From: an uncultured bacterium
Lineage (GTDB): Bacteria; Elusimicrobiota; Elusimicrobia; Elusimicrobiales; Elusimicrobiaceae
Assembly (NCBI GenBank): GCA_949291515.1
Contig: CASEVY010000011.1
Location: 1-38,294, forward strand
Direction of reading: 5' to 3'
DNA length: 38,294 nucleotides
Under the pieces are notes generated by a model. The model saw nothing but the letters and a program-made list of their open reading frames with translations. It was not told the DNA's origin and made no database searches. The translations under genes and the position numbers were made by a program. Below are positions 7,515 to 16,132 of the stretch, one piece after another. How positions within the stretch are numbered: the first letter of the stretch is position 1; every line of letters starts with the position of its first letter.

Positions 7515-7631
7515 TTATATTTTGTTTCCGTCAAAGAAAACGGAAACGATATTTGCCGCCAATTTCCCTGCCGCAAGCTCAACGGCAAACAGAATATTTA
7601 GCGAGGCATTTTCCCTTTCTCCGCAAAACAA
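7515..7631 (-). pseudogene. Possible gene remnant or short ORF
   Basis: A 38-codon open frame (TTG start at 7631) encodes a plausible protein-like sequence containing LNILFAVELAAGKLAA and ending FFDGNKI. It lies between two terminators, has no ribosome site, and its DNA also contains inverted repeats (GTTTCCGT / ACGGAAAC at about 7524-7548). It may be a leftover 3' end of a decayed gene or a small structured RNA. The rest of the 7307-7673 gap holds only the repeat and the hairpins. Confidence 0.2.
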
Positions 7632-7657
7632 AAAGGCCGCCCGTTCGGGCGGCCTTT
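7632..7657 (-). terminator. Terminator of the M42-transketolase-DUF296 operon
   Basis: A 12-bp stem (AAAGGCCGCCCG / CGGGCGGCCTTT, 2-nt loop) has TTTTTG after it on the minus strand, 17 nt past the stop at 7674. Confidence 0.9.
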
Positions 7658-7673
7658 GCCTTTCGATTTTCTC

Positions 7674-8102
7674 TTATATCCAAATATTCTGCTTGGTAAC
7701 TTTGTCTTGCTTTCTTACCTTAGGCTCGCCGACAAGTTCCTGTATGTATACTTCCGCGACAAATACCTTGCTGCCTACCGTAAGCTGGCCGCCGTCGGTC
7801 TTGCCTTCCTCGTCCACCAAGACGATATCGGCACGCACATTGGCCCTGTTGTCCATTATGCTGACATTGCCCATAAGGCTCACCATTTCCGTCGGCTTGC
7901 TTATAACGCGTTTATCGTATTTCTTCTTGGATTGGCTGAAGGTGGTTATAGTAGCGTTCTCCAAGGCGCCTATACCGTTGATTATTCCGCACTTTATTTG
8001 ATTGTCGTGGCAGAAATCGGTTAAGGCTTCCATAAGGTCTTTGCCTTTCGCTATTCTGAAAATATACGTTCTTCCGGTAAGATAAGGTTTCTGTTCCGCC
8101 AT
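7674..8102 (-). CDS. PPC/DUF296 domain protein
   Basis: 142-aa stand-alone PPC (DUF296, PCC) domain, the fold also seen in plant AT-hook proteins and in bacterial single-domain trimers. Recognised by the YIFRIAKGKDLMEALTDFC start, the GIINGIGALENATI strand-turn, and the HxxxG-like region replaced by MGNVSIMDNRANVRADIVL. The frame extends to GTG 8108, but ATG 8102 is better placed after the AAGGAGA site. It is the last gene of a three-gene operon. Bacterial function of the family is poorly known, so none is assigned. Confidence 0.75.
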   Translation of the reverse strand: MAEQKPYLTGRTYIFRIAKGKDLMEALTDFCHDNQIKCGIINGIGALENATITTFSQSKKKYDKRVISKPTEMVSLMGNVSIMDNRANVRADIVLVDEEGKTDGGQLTVGSKVFVAEVYIQELVGEPKVRKQDKVTKQNIWI

Positions 8103-8129
8103 GTTCACACTCTCCTTAATGATTTAAAT

Positions 8130-10481
8130 TTATTCCCATTTGCCCGCTTTTAACGCTTCTATATAGGCTTCTATCTTTTCCAGCTGCCCTTTAGCGTCCA
8201 AATGCGCTTCCTTATATACGTCTTCCGCTTTGCCGCTGGTCATATATTTGCCCTGCATAAACGGATAGAGCGAATAGCGCGCGCCGTCCTTGGATTTAAG
8301 CCAGCAATACATCGTCGGCAAAGTAAAGTCCGTAACGGCTATCGCTTTTTTCATATCTTTATAGGGGAATATCTCTTCCCGCTCACGCTCGTCAAGCGCC
8401 ATAAAAAGTTCCCTGGAGGCTACATAATATACATTCAGCTCCAAGCCTTTCTTCTTAAGTTCCGGCAATACCGAGGAGCAGAAAATCTCCCCGACGCCGG
8501 GGCCCTGCAGTACTATAACGCCGTCGGGTTCCGCTTTCGAGCTGCGGCATATTCTGTATACTCCCTTGCCCGCCGCTTCCGGTGCGTCCGCGCCCAATGC
8601 CGCACGGTCCAGCACCTTCACGTTCGGCCTTGACACTACGGGATAAAGCACCGCGGGCCGCTTGGCCAATGCCGCGCTAAGCAAAGGCCAGACGTCATTG
8701 CCGTCCAAAGGCGTCAAAGTTATCGCCGCGCCTTTGGGGAAATCTTCCATTATCAGCTGCAAAGCCTGCGGATCGGCGTGCGTCGGCCCGTCTTCACCAG
8801 TCTGCAAGCCCGCATGGCCCGTAAAAATCACGAATGTCCGCTCGGGTTTGCCCGTAGCCTCTTTCCAGCATTGCTGGCCTATCGCGTGCAAGCGCGCCTG
8901 AGTATGCATCATCGCCGAAGTAAAAGCCGCGTACGACGCCGCCACTCCTATATGCGTGCCGTAGGCCGATACGCCGCTCATTACAGAAGATATGCCGTCT
9001 TCGCATATTCCGCCGCCAGCTACATATTTGCAGTCGGGATTTTTATACTTGTTGTAAAATCCTTTGGCAAAAGCCTTGGCTATCGCGCCCGCGCCCGTAG
9101 AGCCAGACAAGTCCGCCGAACTTACCAGCAAACTGCCGCCCGTATGCTCCGATATATACCCCAGCGCAGAGCCCATTACCGTCCTTAAAGCGTGCGCCGA
9201 GCCCGCTTCAAACTTGAATTCGGACGGAACTTCCCATTCCTTTATATTATATACGCTGTCCACATCGGGGCCGCCAAACTTCCTGCCCAAAGCGCAAAGC
9301 CTTTCTTTGGAGGCTTTTATCATTTCCGCCAGAGGTTTAAAAACCTCTGTTCTCGCTCCGATAACTTCCCTGATTTTCAGCAAGAAGTCCCAAAAACATT
9401 TCTCTATATTGTCGGGCGTCATTTCCCCTTCAAAACGCGGCATTTTTACGCCGAAAGTATCCTCAAATTCCGCCATCGCCTTGTAAAAACCTTCGGAAGC
9501 GAATTTGTGCCCGCTGCCGTGGCTCGCTTTGCCCTCTATCCCGTAGCGCCAGCCTTTTACCGTCTTATACACTATCGCCGTAGGACAGCCGTTATTCAAA
9601 TTATAAGCGAACTTCTGCGCCGCGTATATCTGCCCGAAATCAAATCCGTCGTTTACCTCTATCACGTTAAAACCGTTGATATAGAACAGTTCTGCCGGCG
9701 TCCAAGCGGTATAATCGCCGCGGCCGCTCTTATCAGCGGTAACCTTTTCGGAGTCTATAGACGCTTGGTTCCAATCCAAATGCAAAACGACATTGTCCAA
9801 GCCCGCCGCGGAAGCTATCGCCAAAGCCTCCGCGCTCCTGCCTGCGGTAAGGCCGCCTTCGCCTTCTATTATATTTACCCTAGGGGTATTTCCCTTATAA
9901 GAACACGCCGCAGCCAAGCCTAAGCCTATGCTGGAGCCTACCCCTATGCCAGAGGCGCCAGTAGAAAGTTTCACAAAAGGCGTTATCGGGACGGGGTGCC
10001 CGTCCAAAGCCTTGGAATTGAACTTCTTAAAAAGAGATGTGCCCGCCGCGGGCGACTTCCTGAAGCCGAGCAAATCTTCCAAACGAAGCTGGCGGTTTTC
10101 CGACGCCAACAAATCGGGAATATAATTTTTGACTATCTCATTTCTTAAAGCAGACATCGCGTATAGCCCCAAAGCCTTGTGCCCCGCCGCATAAGAAAGA
10201 GTATCGGCTTCCTTTAAATCCGGGTCCTTAAAATCGTAATCCATTACTTTGTAGGCCAAAGTAGCCGCTATCCTGCCCGAAGATATGCTCCCGCCGGGGT
10301 GGCCCGAAAGCGGCGCAAAATTATACAGTATGGCGCAAAGCGCTCTATATACTATATCGGCTTTTTCCAAAACGTTTTTCTCTTGCTCTTCCAATTTGTA
10401 AGAGCCGTCTTTTAAAATATCTTCCGCCTTATAATAAAGGTTGGTTTTGTCGCTTAATTTAAATTCTGACGGATTTATCAT
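8130..10481 (-). CDS. Transketolase-like ThDP enzyme (single chain)
   Basis: Likely transfers two-carbon ketol units in the non-oxidative pentose phosphate pathway, using thiamine diphosphate and Mg2+. Visible signatures in the 783-aa chain: HPGGS (61-65), GASGIGVGSSIGLGLA (175-190), the ThDP motif GEGG...N (207-238, LDWN), and in the pyrimidine domain TGEDGPTH (561-568). The N-terminal ThDP, pyrimidine and C-terminal domains are all present. It is about 100 residues longer than E. coli TktA, with an N-terminal extension of about 40 residues and an added linker around 340-420. LDWN replaces the usual D-x-N stretch. The start has a TAAGGAG site. Exact substrate is uncertain. Confidence 0.85.
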   Translation of the reverse strand: MINPSEFKLSDKTNLYYKAEDILKDGSYKLEEQEKNVLEKADIVYRALCAILYNFAPLSGHPGGSISSGRIAATLAYKVMDYDFKDPDLKEADTLSYAAGHKALGLYAMSALRNEIVKNYIPDLLASENRQLRLEDLLGFRKSPAAGTSLFKKFNSKALDGHPVPITPFVKLSTGASGIGVGSSIGLGLAAACSYKGNTPRVNIIEGEGGLTAGRSAEALAIASAAGLDNVVLHLDWNQASIDSEKVTADKSGRGDYTAWTPAELFYINGFNVIEVNDGFDFGQIYAAQKFAYNLNNGCPTAIVYKTVKGWRYGIEGKASHGSGHKFASEGFYKAMAEFEDTFGVKMPRFEGEMTPDNIEKCFWDFLLKIREVIGARTEVFKPLAEMIKASKERLCALGRKFGGPDVDSVYNIKEWEVPSEFKFEAGSAHALRTVMGSALGYISEHTGGSLLVSSADLSGSTGAGAIAKAFAKGFYNKYKNPDCKYVAGGGICEDGISSVMSGVSAYGTHIGVAASYAAFTSAMMHTQARLHAIGQQCWKEATGKPERTFVIFTGHAGLQTGEDGPTHADPQALQLIMEDFPKGAAITLTPLDGNDVWPLLSAALAKRPAVLYPVVSRPNVKVLDRAALGADAPEAAGKGVYRICRSSKAEPDGVIVLQGPGVGEIFCSSVLPELKKKGLELNVYYVASRELFMALDEREREEIFPYKDMKKAIAVTDFTLPTMYCWLKSKDGARYSLYPFMQGKYMTSGKAEDVYKEAHLDAKGQLEKIEAYIEALKAGKWE

Positions 10482-10501
10482 ATAAATTGCTCCTTACTCT
10501 T

Positions 10502-11539
10502 CTAGCCTTCGAAATCGCCCGAAAGGAAATTCAATACCAAATTATACGCCGCGTCAATATCCTTCTTGCTCGCGGTTTCCACATTGGAGTGGATATATCG
10601 TACGGGTACGCTCAAAGCCGCCGCGCGCGCCGCGCCGCCCGCCCGCTGCATTACTTTAGCGTCATTGGAGCCGCGCGCCGCAACCCTAAGCTGATAGGCA
10701 ATATTATTATCCTCGCAAATCTTTATCAAATGCTTGCTTAACGCCCTGTCCGCTATAGTGCTGCTGTCGGCCAAAGTTATCCCTATGCCCTTGCCTAATG
10801 ACACCACATAGTCCTGCGGACGCATACCCGGCGTATCTAGAGCGCCAGTGGTATCCACCGCCAAAGCCACTTCCGGCCTAATGTCGGCGGTAGCCGCTTC
10901 GGCGCCGATAAGCCCGTATTCTTCCTGCACGCTAAAGACAAAATAAATATCGTTCCTGTGGCTCTTGGGCATATTTTTTATAACCTCAAGCAAAATATAT
11001 ACGCCCGCCCTATCGTCTATCGCCTTGGAAGTGAACAAATCCCCGCCCAATTCCCGCGGGGTCCTGTCCAAAACGACGGGATCGCCTATGGTTACCATAT
11101 CCAGTACTTCCCGCACGCCATAGCCCGTATCTATACATAAGGAGGCCGCGTCCACGCCCTGCGTCTTTTCCGCCGCGGTAAGATAATGAGCAGCCTTTGC
11201 CCCGATTACGCCCGGTATAAGGCCGTGTTCTTCCGCAACTATAGCAACGCGCTGGGAAAGCAATGTCCTGGCGTCTATGCCGCCGGTAAGCGTAAAATAT
11301 ATAAACCCTTTATCGTCAATATAACGTACCTTAAGAGATACTTCGTCCATATGCGCGGCCGCCATTACCCTGCTGCCGCCGCCTTTGCCTTTCTTTAGCG
11401 CAATTACATTGCCCATTCTGTCGACGCGTATTTCGTCGCAATAAGGCTTAATCTCGGAAATAATTTCCTCGGCAAGAAGTTCCTCCCTGCCCGGCGCCGA
11501 AGGTATTTGCGCCAATTTAGAGAACAAACTGAAATCCAT
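10502..11539 (-). CDS. M42 family metallo-aminopeptidase
   Basis: Cytoplasmic dinuclear metal aminopeptidase (glutamyl aminopeptidase, FrvX or TET type) that trims peptides. The 345-aa protein keeps the metal and catalytic residues: H63 and D65 in AAHMDEV, bridging D175 in KAIDDRAG, E206 and E207 in VQEEYG, D229 in AVDTTG, and H317 in YIHSNVE. The ATG start follows a GGAGG site by 7 nt. It is the first gene of the operon with transketolase and the PPC protein; the functional link is not obvious. Confidence 0.92.
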   Translation of the reverse strand: MDFSLFSKLAQIPSAPGREELLAEEIISEIKPYCDEIRVDRMGNVIALKKGKGGGSRVMAAAHMDEVSLKVRYIDDKGFIYFTLTGGIDARTLLSQRVAIVAEEHGLIPGVIGAKAAHYLTAAEKTQGVDAASLCIDTGYGVREVLDMVTIGDPVVLDRTPRELGGDLFTSKAIDDRAGVYILLEVIKNMPKSHRNDIYFVFSVQEEYGLIGAEAATADIRPEVALAVDTTGALDTPGMRPQDYVVSLGKGIGITLADSSTIADRALSKHLIKICEDNNIAYQLRVAARGSNDAKVMQRAGGAARAAALSVPVRYIHSNVETASKKDIDAAYNLVLNFLSGDFEG

Positions 11540-11671
11540 ACCTATGCCTCCAACGTCTGAAAAATTACACTCGGCCTACGGCCATTGTAGCATATTATTA
11601 ACTTGTTTGCTTAGACGTAAAACCCATCAAAACCCGCCGCGAAGCTGGGTAAAGCGTTCAAAATAAAACCC

Positions 11672-11700
11672 TTGTAATACTTGGCTCTTTTTAATAATAT
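11672..11700 (+). promoter_or_regulatory. Probable promoter of the ankyrin gene
   Basis: -35 TTGTAA (11672-11677), 17-nt spacer, -10 TAATAT (11695-11700), about 30 nt before the ATG at 11731. The AT-rich intergenic region 11540-11730 holds nothing else recognised. Confidence 0.5.
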
Positions 11701-11730
11701 GTTAATTAGTATTTTATATAGGAGATATAT

Positions 11731-13245
11731 ATGTTTAAAAAAACATTTGTCTTTTTTATCATTTCCTCATTCGCCGCAACGCTCTGCGCTCAAACGCAAA
11801 GCAGAGGCGCTTACAGCGAAATACTCGGCGGCGACGCGGAAAAAGCCAAACAAAAACCGGAGTATTCTTATCTTTACAATACCTCGCTAATTAAAGCAAT
11901 AAGCGATAATGACGTAGACAGAGTAAACATATTGCTCTACGCCGGCGTAAACCCCAACGAGAAAAACGACGAAGGTATGGTCCCGCTGGTCGCCGCGGCC
12001 AATTCTGACCCGAAAATTACCGAAATGCTTTTGAAAAGGAACGCAAAAGTCAACGAGCCTTCAAAAGATTCCGTTACTCCTTTGATGGCCGCTTCAGGCG
12101 CAGGCAACTTGGAAGCAGTAACTCTCCTGCTTGAATACGGCGCCAACCCCAACGCGGAGGACAATAAAGGCAAAACCGCTTTGGATTATGCCTCGGAAAA
12201 TAAACATCATGACGTCGTACTTAAACTTATCGATACGAATATAATTAAAATCAACGATAAGGAAGCGGCTATGTCCACGTCGATTACATCGGCCGCAGCC
12301 GCAAAAGATATGATGACAGTTTACAAATTGCTGGACAGAGGCGCGGACATCAACGGCAAAAACCAGTTCGGTTATACCCCGCTTATCGCCGCGGTAGATA
12401 CGGGCGACTATAAATTCGTAAGAGAAATGCTTACCCTCAATCCCAATTTGGAAGTTAAAGACAATACCGGCAGAACCGCTCTTATGCACTCCGTACAAAA
12501 TAAAGACGACGCTATAACAAAACTCCTGCTGAACGCCGGCGCCAATCCGCAAACACAGGACGCCTTGGCGACTACGCCGCTTATCTTATCGGCAAAAAAC
12601 AGCAATAACTCTATGGTAAAAGAAATGCTTAAACGCGGTGCCGACGTAAACGCACAGGACAGACTTGGCAGAAGCGCTCTTTCCTGGGCGGTGGAAAACG
12701 GCGATTACCCGGTCTTTAATACCATAATCGCAACAGAAGGCGTAACCGCCGATTTGCTTTACAGCGCCGAAAATACTTCCCCCCTTATGGGCGCGGCCAA
12801 GAAAGGCGATTATAAAATGACTTATGATTTGCTCTCTAAAGGCGCCAATCCAAACCTCCAGGATACCGAAGAAAATACGGCTCTGTTCTACGCCGTCAAA
12901 GGGAATCATACCAGAGTCGCGACTCTGCTTGTCGGCTTCGGAGCCAACCCTTACATCAAAAGCGAGGATACTCCTAAACTCTCAAGTTTGGCCAGAGCCA
13001 ACAATAATACAAAATTGGCCGCCGTTATCGAAACGGAAGAAAAACGCGCCGAAAAAGAAGGCAGACTGCAACAGTCCTATAAAGAACAAATGCTCATACG
13101 CAAACAGGCTGAAGAACAGAAGTTCTGGGACAGTATTGAAGACATCGACGATTATATCGCTTTCCTGGAAAATCAACTCGAAAAAGCGAAAATAGTAAAA
13201 TCCGAAAGGGAAGCAACAAACAATACAAAACAAACTAAAAAATAA
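11731..13245 (+). CDS. Exported ankyrin-repeat protein
   Basis: 504-aa protein with a signal peptide (1-20, cleavage after TLCA) and about 11-12 tandem ankyrin repeats from about residue 45 to 430. Typical units read AGVNPNEKNDEGMVPLVAA, YGANPNAEDNKGKTALDYA and RGADVNAQDRLGRSALSWA. The last 80 residues are a charged helical, probably coiled-coil tail rich in Glu and Lys. The ATG follows an AGGAGA site. Export places it in the periplasm or outside, where ankyrin repeats usually serve protein binding. Partner and function are unknown. It is transcribed alone, with a terminator 15 bp downstream. Confidence 0.88.
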   Translation: MFKKTFVFFIISSFAATLCAQTQSRGAYSEILGGDAEKAKQKPEYSYLYNTSLIKAISDNDVDRVNILLYAGVNPNEKNDEGMVPLVAAANSDPKITEMLLKRNAKVNEPSKDSVTPLMAASGAGNLEAVTLLLEYGANPNAEDNKGKTALDYASENKHHDVVLKLIDTNIIKINDKEAAMSTSITSAAAAKDMMTVYKLLDRGADINGKNQFGYTPLIAAVDTGDYKFVREMLTLNPNLEVKDNTGRTALMHSVQNKDDAITKLLLNAGANPQTQDALATTPLILSAKNSNNSMVKEMLKRGADVNAQDRLGRSALSWAVENGDYPVFNTIIATEGVTADLLYSAENTSPLMGAAKKGDYKMTYDLLSKGANPNLQDTEENTALFYAVKGNHTRVATLLVGFGANPYIKSEDTPKLSSLARANNNTKLAAVIETEEKRAEKEGRLQQSYKEQMLIRKQAEEQKFWDSIEDIDDYIAFLENQLEKAKIVKSEREATNNTKQTKK

Positions 13246-13260
13246 ATCTATAACAATAAA

Positions 13261-13292
13261 AAACCCCGCTTAATTTACAAGCGGGGTTTTTT
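13261..13292 (+). terminator. Terminator of the ankyrin gene
   Basis: An 11-bp stem (AAACCCCGCTT 13261-13271 / AAGCGGGGTTT 13279-13289) is followed by a T-run. Confidence 0.9.
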
Positions 13293-13428
13293 ATGTTTCT
13301 CATCAAAGCAAAGCCAAAGATTTTTGCTCCCTCCTCCAAAAAAACTAAAAGCCCAAGCAAAATATTCCCGACAACCTTCGCATTCCCTCGAAAAAAAGCT
13401 AAAAAAACAATCTGTTATCGGACGCAAT

Positions 13429-13486
13429 TTGTTTTATAAGTCCAGATATTATATAATTTTGTTAGTTAAGACTTACTTTTATAAGT
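13429..13486 (+). promoter_or_regulatory. feoAB promoter with a repeated decamer
   Basis: -35 TTGTTT (13429-13434), 17-nt spacer, -10 TATAAT (13452-13457). The decamer TTTTATAAGT occurs twice (13432-13441 and 13477-13486), 45 bp apart and flanking the start point. The second copy forms an ACTTA / TAAGT inverted repeat. This is a candidate site for an iron-responsive regulator. The region 13293-13428 holds nothing recognised. Confidence 0.55.
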
Positions 13487-13520
13487 TTTTTTATTTAAGT
13501 TACCGAGGAAGTACTCATAT

Positions 13521-15476
13521 ATGGCAGAACAATTTACCACGACAAAGAAATTAAGCGAGCTTAAAAAAGACGGCTATGGCAAAATAACGGCCATAGTACA
13601 CAAGGACAAAAAAGTTAAGCATCGCTTAAATGCTATGGGGCTGCATAAAGGCTGTGAGGTAAAAAGAAAAAATTCCTCTTTTCCGATTTTAATCGACGCC
13701 GACGGAGTGGAAATAGCATTGGGCCGGGAATTCGCCGACCATATATTGATAGAAACCACCCAAAAAGTAATTTTTCTGATGGGTAATCCGAATGTAGGCA
13801 AGAGCACCGTATTTTCAAGACTGACCGGCGTTAAAACCGACGCGTCAAACTATCCGGGCACAACCGTATCGCTCCTAAACGGCGAAACGGTAATAAACAA
13901 ACACTTTTATACCGTATACGATATGCCCGGCATTTACAGCCTTCAGGAAGAATGCCGCACCGACGAAGAGGCCTGCGGCTTGATAAGAAATACCCCTTAC
14001 GACGTCGCCGTATACGTACTGGATTCCCAACATCTAGAGCGAAATCTATATTTCGCCTTGGATATTATCGCGCTTGGCAAACCGACGGTGCTGCTTTTAA
14101 ACAAGTTCGACATAGCCAAAAAAAAGGGTATAGACTTGGATACTGCCAAACTATCCCAATTTTTGGGCGTACCGGTTATAGCCAGCAACGGCCTCAGCGG
14201 CGCGGGATTTAAAGAACTGACATCCACAATAGACAAACTTGCAACTGGCAAAATGAAATATTCCCCCGCCCAAATACCTCAGGATCAGGACGAGAAGTGG
14301 AAACTTATCGGCAAGATAAGCGCGCAGGCCCAAAGAATAACGCACAGACACCCCTCTTTTATAGAAAAACTGGAAGAAGCGGCTTCCTCCAGCTGGCTCG
14401 GCTTGCCGATAGCCTTTGTAGTAATGATAATATCGTTCTTTATAATACGCTTTATCGGCGAGGGAATTATAGATTTCCTTACGCCTTTGTACGAAAATTA
14501 TTATTTGCCGCTTATGCAGCATATTTTTGCTTTTACGCAGGATACTTTCGTATATACGATATTGTTTGGCAGCGCCTCGGAAACTACGGGCGGCCTGGGG
14601 ATACTATCAGAAGGCGTCAAAATAGCGTTTGTGGACGTATTGCCTTATGTCGTGGTGTTTTACGCGGTTTTGGATTTTCTTTCAATGCTGGGTTATCTGC
14701 CAAGGCTGGCGATACTGCTTGATTCTTTGCTTCACAAAATCGGGCTGCACGGATACAGCGCCATACCGATAATGCTGGGGTTCGGCTGCAAAGTGCCTGC
14801 GATTATGGCCGTACGCTCGCTGGAAACGAAACGCCAGAAAATTATAGCCCTGGCTCTGATTTTAATGATGGTGCCTTGTATTTCCCAGACGGCGATGATG
14901 TTCTCGGTCGTCGCGCCTTACGGCGTCAGGTATTTGATAGCCGTATTTGCGATAATGCTGTTTACCGGATTGCTGACGGGTATGGCGTTAAACAAAATAC
15001 TGCCTGGCGACACTTCCGATATTTTTATGGAAGTGCCTAGCTGGCAAATACCGAAATTCATACCGTTCGTAAAGCAGCTGGGCAGACGCGCCAAAGATTT
15101 TATCGTAGAAGCTATTCCCTTAATCATAGCGGGTATGTTCATCATAACGCTGGCCGATATGACGGGCCTGATAGACATAATAGACAATCTAATGCAGGGG
15201 CTGGTCAGCACTGTGCTTGGCCTGCCGAAAGAGTCGTCGTCGGTAATACTTTTGGGCTTTTTGCGCAAAGATATTTCCATAGCTCTTTTGACGCCTTTCG
15301 CGCTAAGCGCAAAACAAATGCTGATAGCGTGTATATTTATGGCAATGTATATGCCCTGTACGGCCTCTTTCTTCGTACTGCTGAGGGAAGGCGGCCTTAA
15401 AGACGGACTTAAAATTATTGCAATTACTTTGTGCGTGTCCATAGCCATAGGCGGATTGTTAAACTTTATATTATAA
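13521..15476 (+). CDS. feoB: FeoA-FeoB fusion ferrous iron transporter
   Basis: Inner-membrane Fe(II) uptake protein. The 651-aa chain begins with an SH3-like FeoA domain (about 8-78; KKLSELKKDGYGKI, MGLHKGCEV), fused to the FeoB G domain. G domain motifs: G1 GNPNVGKST (88-96), G2 YPGTT, G3 DMPG (134-137), G4 NKFD (194-197). The membrane part follows from about residue 290, with two Gate-type regions including GFGCKVPAIMAVRSLE and a C-terminal MYMPCTASFFVLLREGG. It is shorter than E. coli FeoB. No separate feoA or feoC is present. Start ATG has a GAGGAAG site at about 10 nt. Confidence 0.96.
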   Translation: MAEQFTTTKKLSELKKDGYGKITAIVHKDKKVKHRLNAMGLHKGCEVKRKNSSFPILIDADGVEIALGREFADHILIETTQKVIFLMGNPNVGKSTVFSRLTGVKTDASNYPGTTVSLLNGETVINKHFYTVYDMPGIYSLQEECRTDEEACGLIRNTPYDVAVYVLDSQHLERNLYFALDIIALGKPTVLLLNKFDIAKKKGIDLDTAKLSQFLGVPVIASNGLSGAGFKELTSTIDKLATGKMKYSPAQIPQDQDEKWKLIGKISAQAQRITHRHPSFIEKLEEAASSSWLGLPIAFVVMIISFFIIRFIGEGIIDFLTPLYENYYLPLMQHIFAFTQDTFVYTILFGSASETTGGLGILSEGVKIAFVDVLPYVVVFYAVLDFLSMLGYLPRLAILLDSLLHKIGLHGYSAIPIMLGFGCKVPAIMAVRSLETKRQKIIALALILMMVPCISQTAMMFSVVAPYGVRYLIAVFAIMLFTGLLTGMALNKILPGDTSDIFMEVPSWQIPKFIPFVKQLGRRAKDFIVEAIPLIIAGMFIITLADMTGLIDIIDNLMQGLVSTVLGLPKESSSVILLGFLRKDISIALLTPFALSAKQMLIACIFMAMYMPCTASFFVLLREGGLKDGLKIIAITLCVSIAIGGLLNFIL

Positions 15477-15505
15477 AACACATAGAGCTTTTATGCGAAA
15501 TAAAA

Positions 15506-15532
15506 ATCCCCGGTAAAAGCCGGGGATTTTTT
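15506..15532. terminator. Shared terminator between feoB and the phage block
   Basis: Stem ATCCCCGG (15506-15513) / CCGGGGAT (15520-15527) has a T-run on the right and an A-run on the left, so it can serve feoB and the convergent holin-side transcript. Confidence 0.88.
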
Positions 15533-15576
15533 GCGCCTCAATGCGCGGGATAATACTCTACGGCCAAAAGCGGATC

Positions 15577-15855
15577 TTACTGTTTTGCCGCGCTTTCCTG
15601 CCCGTTTTTGGAGCTGGATCCAAAAGCGAAACGCAAACCAAATATGCCCAAGCCCTCTATCAAACGGGCGGTATATTCGTTCGCGCCCAAAGCGCCGCAC
15701 CAATTGACGAAATCCGCAAGCGAAGTCAAATCTATAAGCTGCCCCAAATATCCCAATACCGCCTGCAGTATCAGTATGACGGAAGCTATATAGATTTTCT
15801 TCCCTTTTAGCAATTCCTTCGCTTTTGACAATAAACTTATTATCTTGCCGAACAT
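15577..15855 (-). CDS. Putative holin-like small membrane protein
   Basis: 92 aa with a GKKIYIASVILILQAVLGYLG segment (about 18-38) and a second apolar stretch (about 63-80). The GKK-x-Y-I start before the first helix is common in small membrane proteins next to phage lysis genes. It is the last gene of the phage-derived block, where holins often sit, but no endolysin is adjacent. The family call rests on pattern and position only. Confidence 0.45.
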   Translation of the reverse strand: MFGKIISLLSKAKELLKGKKIYIASVILILQAVLGYLGQLIDLTSLADFVNWCGALGANEYTARLIEGLGIFGLRFAFGSSSKNGQESAAKQ

Positions 15856-15869
15856 CTGTTTTCTCCTGT

Positions 15870-16130
15870 CTATTTTTGATTTATATAATCCCTTATAAAG
15901 CGCAGCTCTTCCAAAGCCAATTCAATTTTCCCCTCCGTTCTGCTCTGCGCGGAATTAAGCGAAATCATACGATGTTCAAGTTCCTCCAAACGCCTGGGCG
16001 TATTAACGGTAGCCGCAAGCCATAAGGAAAAAGACAAAAATACCGCTATAAGATATATTACGTTCCTTACGACGTTGAGAAAAACAAAACCGCTTCTTAT
16101 GCCGCCGCAGGACAAAAGATTTTCTTCCAT
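15870..16130 (-). CDS. Small membrane protein with coiled coil, phage block
   Basis: 86 aa: one transmembrane helix (about 18-40), then a charged amphipathic helix with heptad-like spacing (RRLEELEHRMISLNSAQSR). I chose ATG 16130, 2 bp after the stop of the hub gene and 8 nt after a GGGAG site; an upstream in-frame start would overlap that gene. Its position between the hub and holin-like genes suits a lysis accessory or a particle anchor. No family recognised. Confidence 0.5.
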   Translation of the reverse strand: MEENLLSCGGIRSGFVFLNVVRNVIYLIAVFLSFSLWLAATVNTPRRLEELEHRMISLNSAQSRTEGKIELALEELRFIRDYINQK

Positions 16131-16132
16131 AA

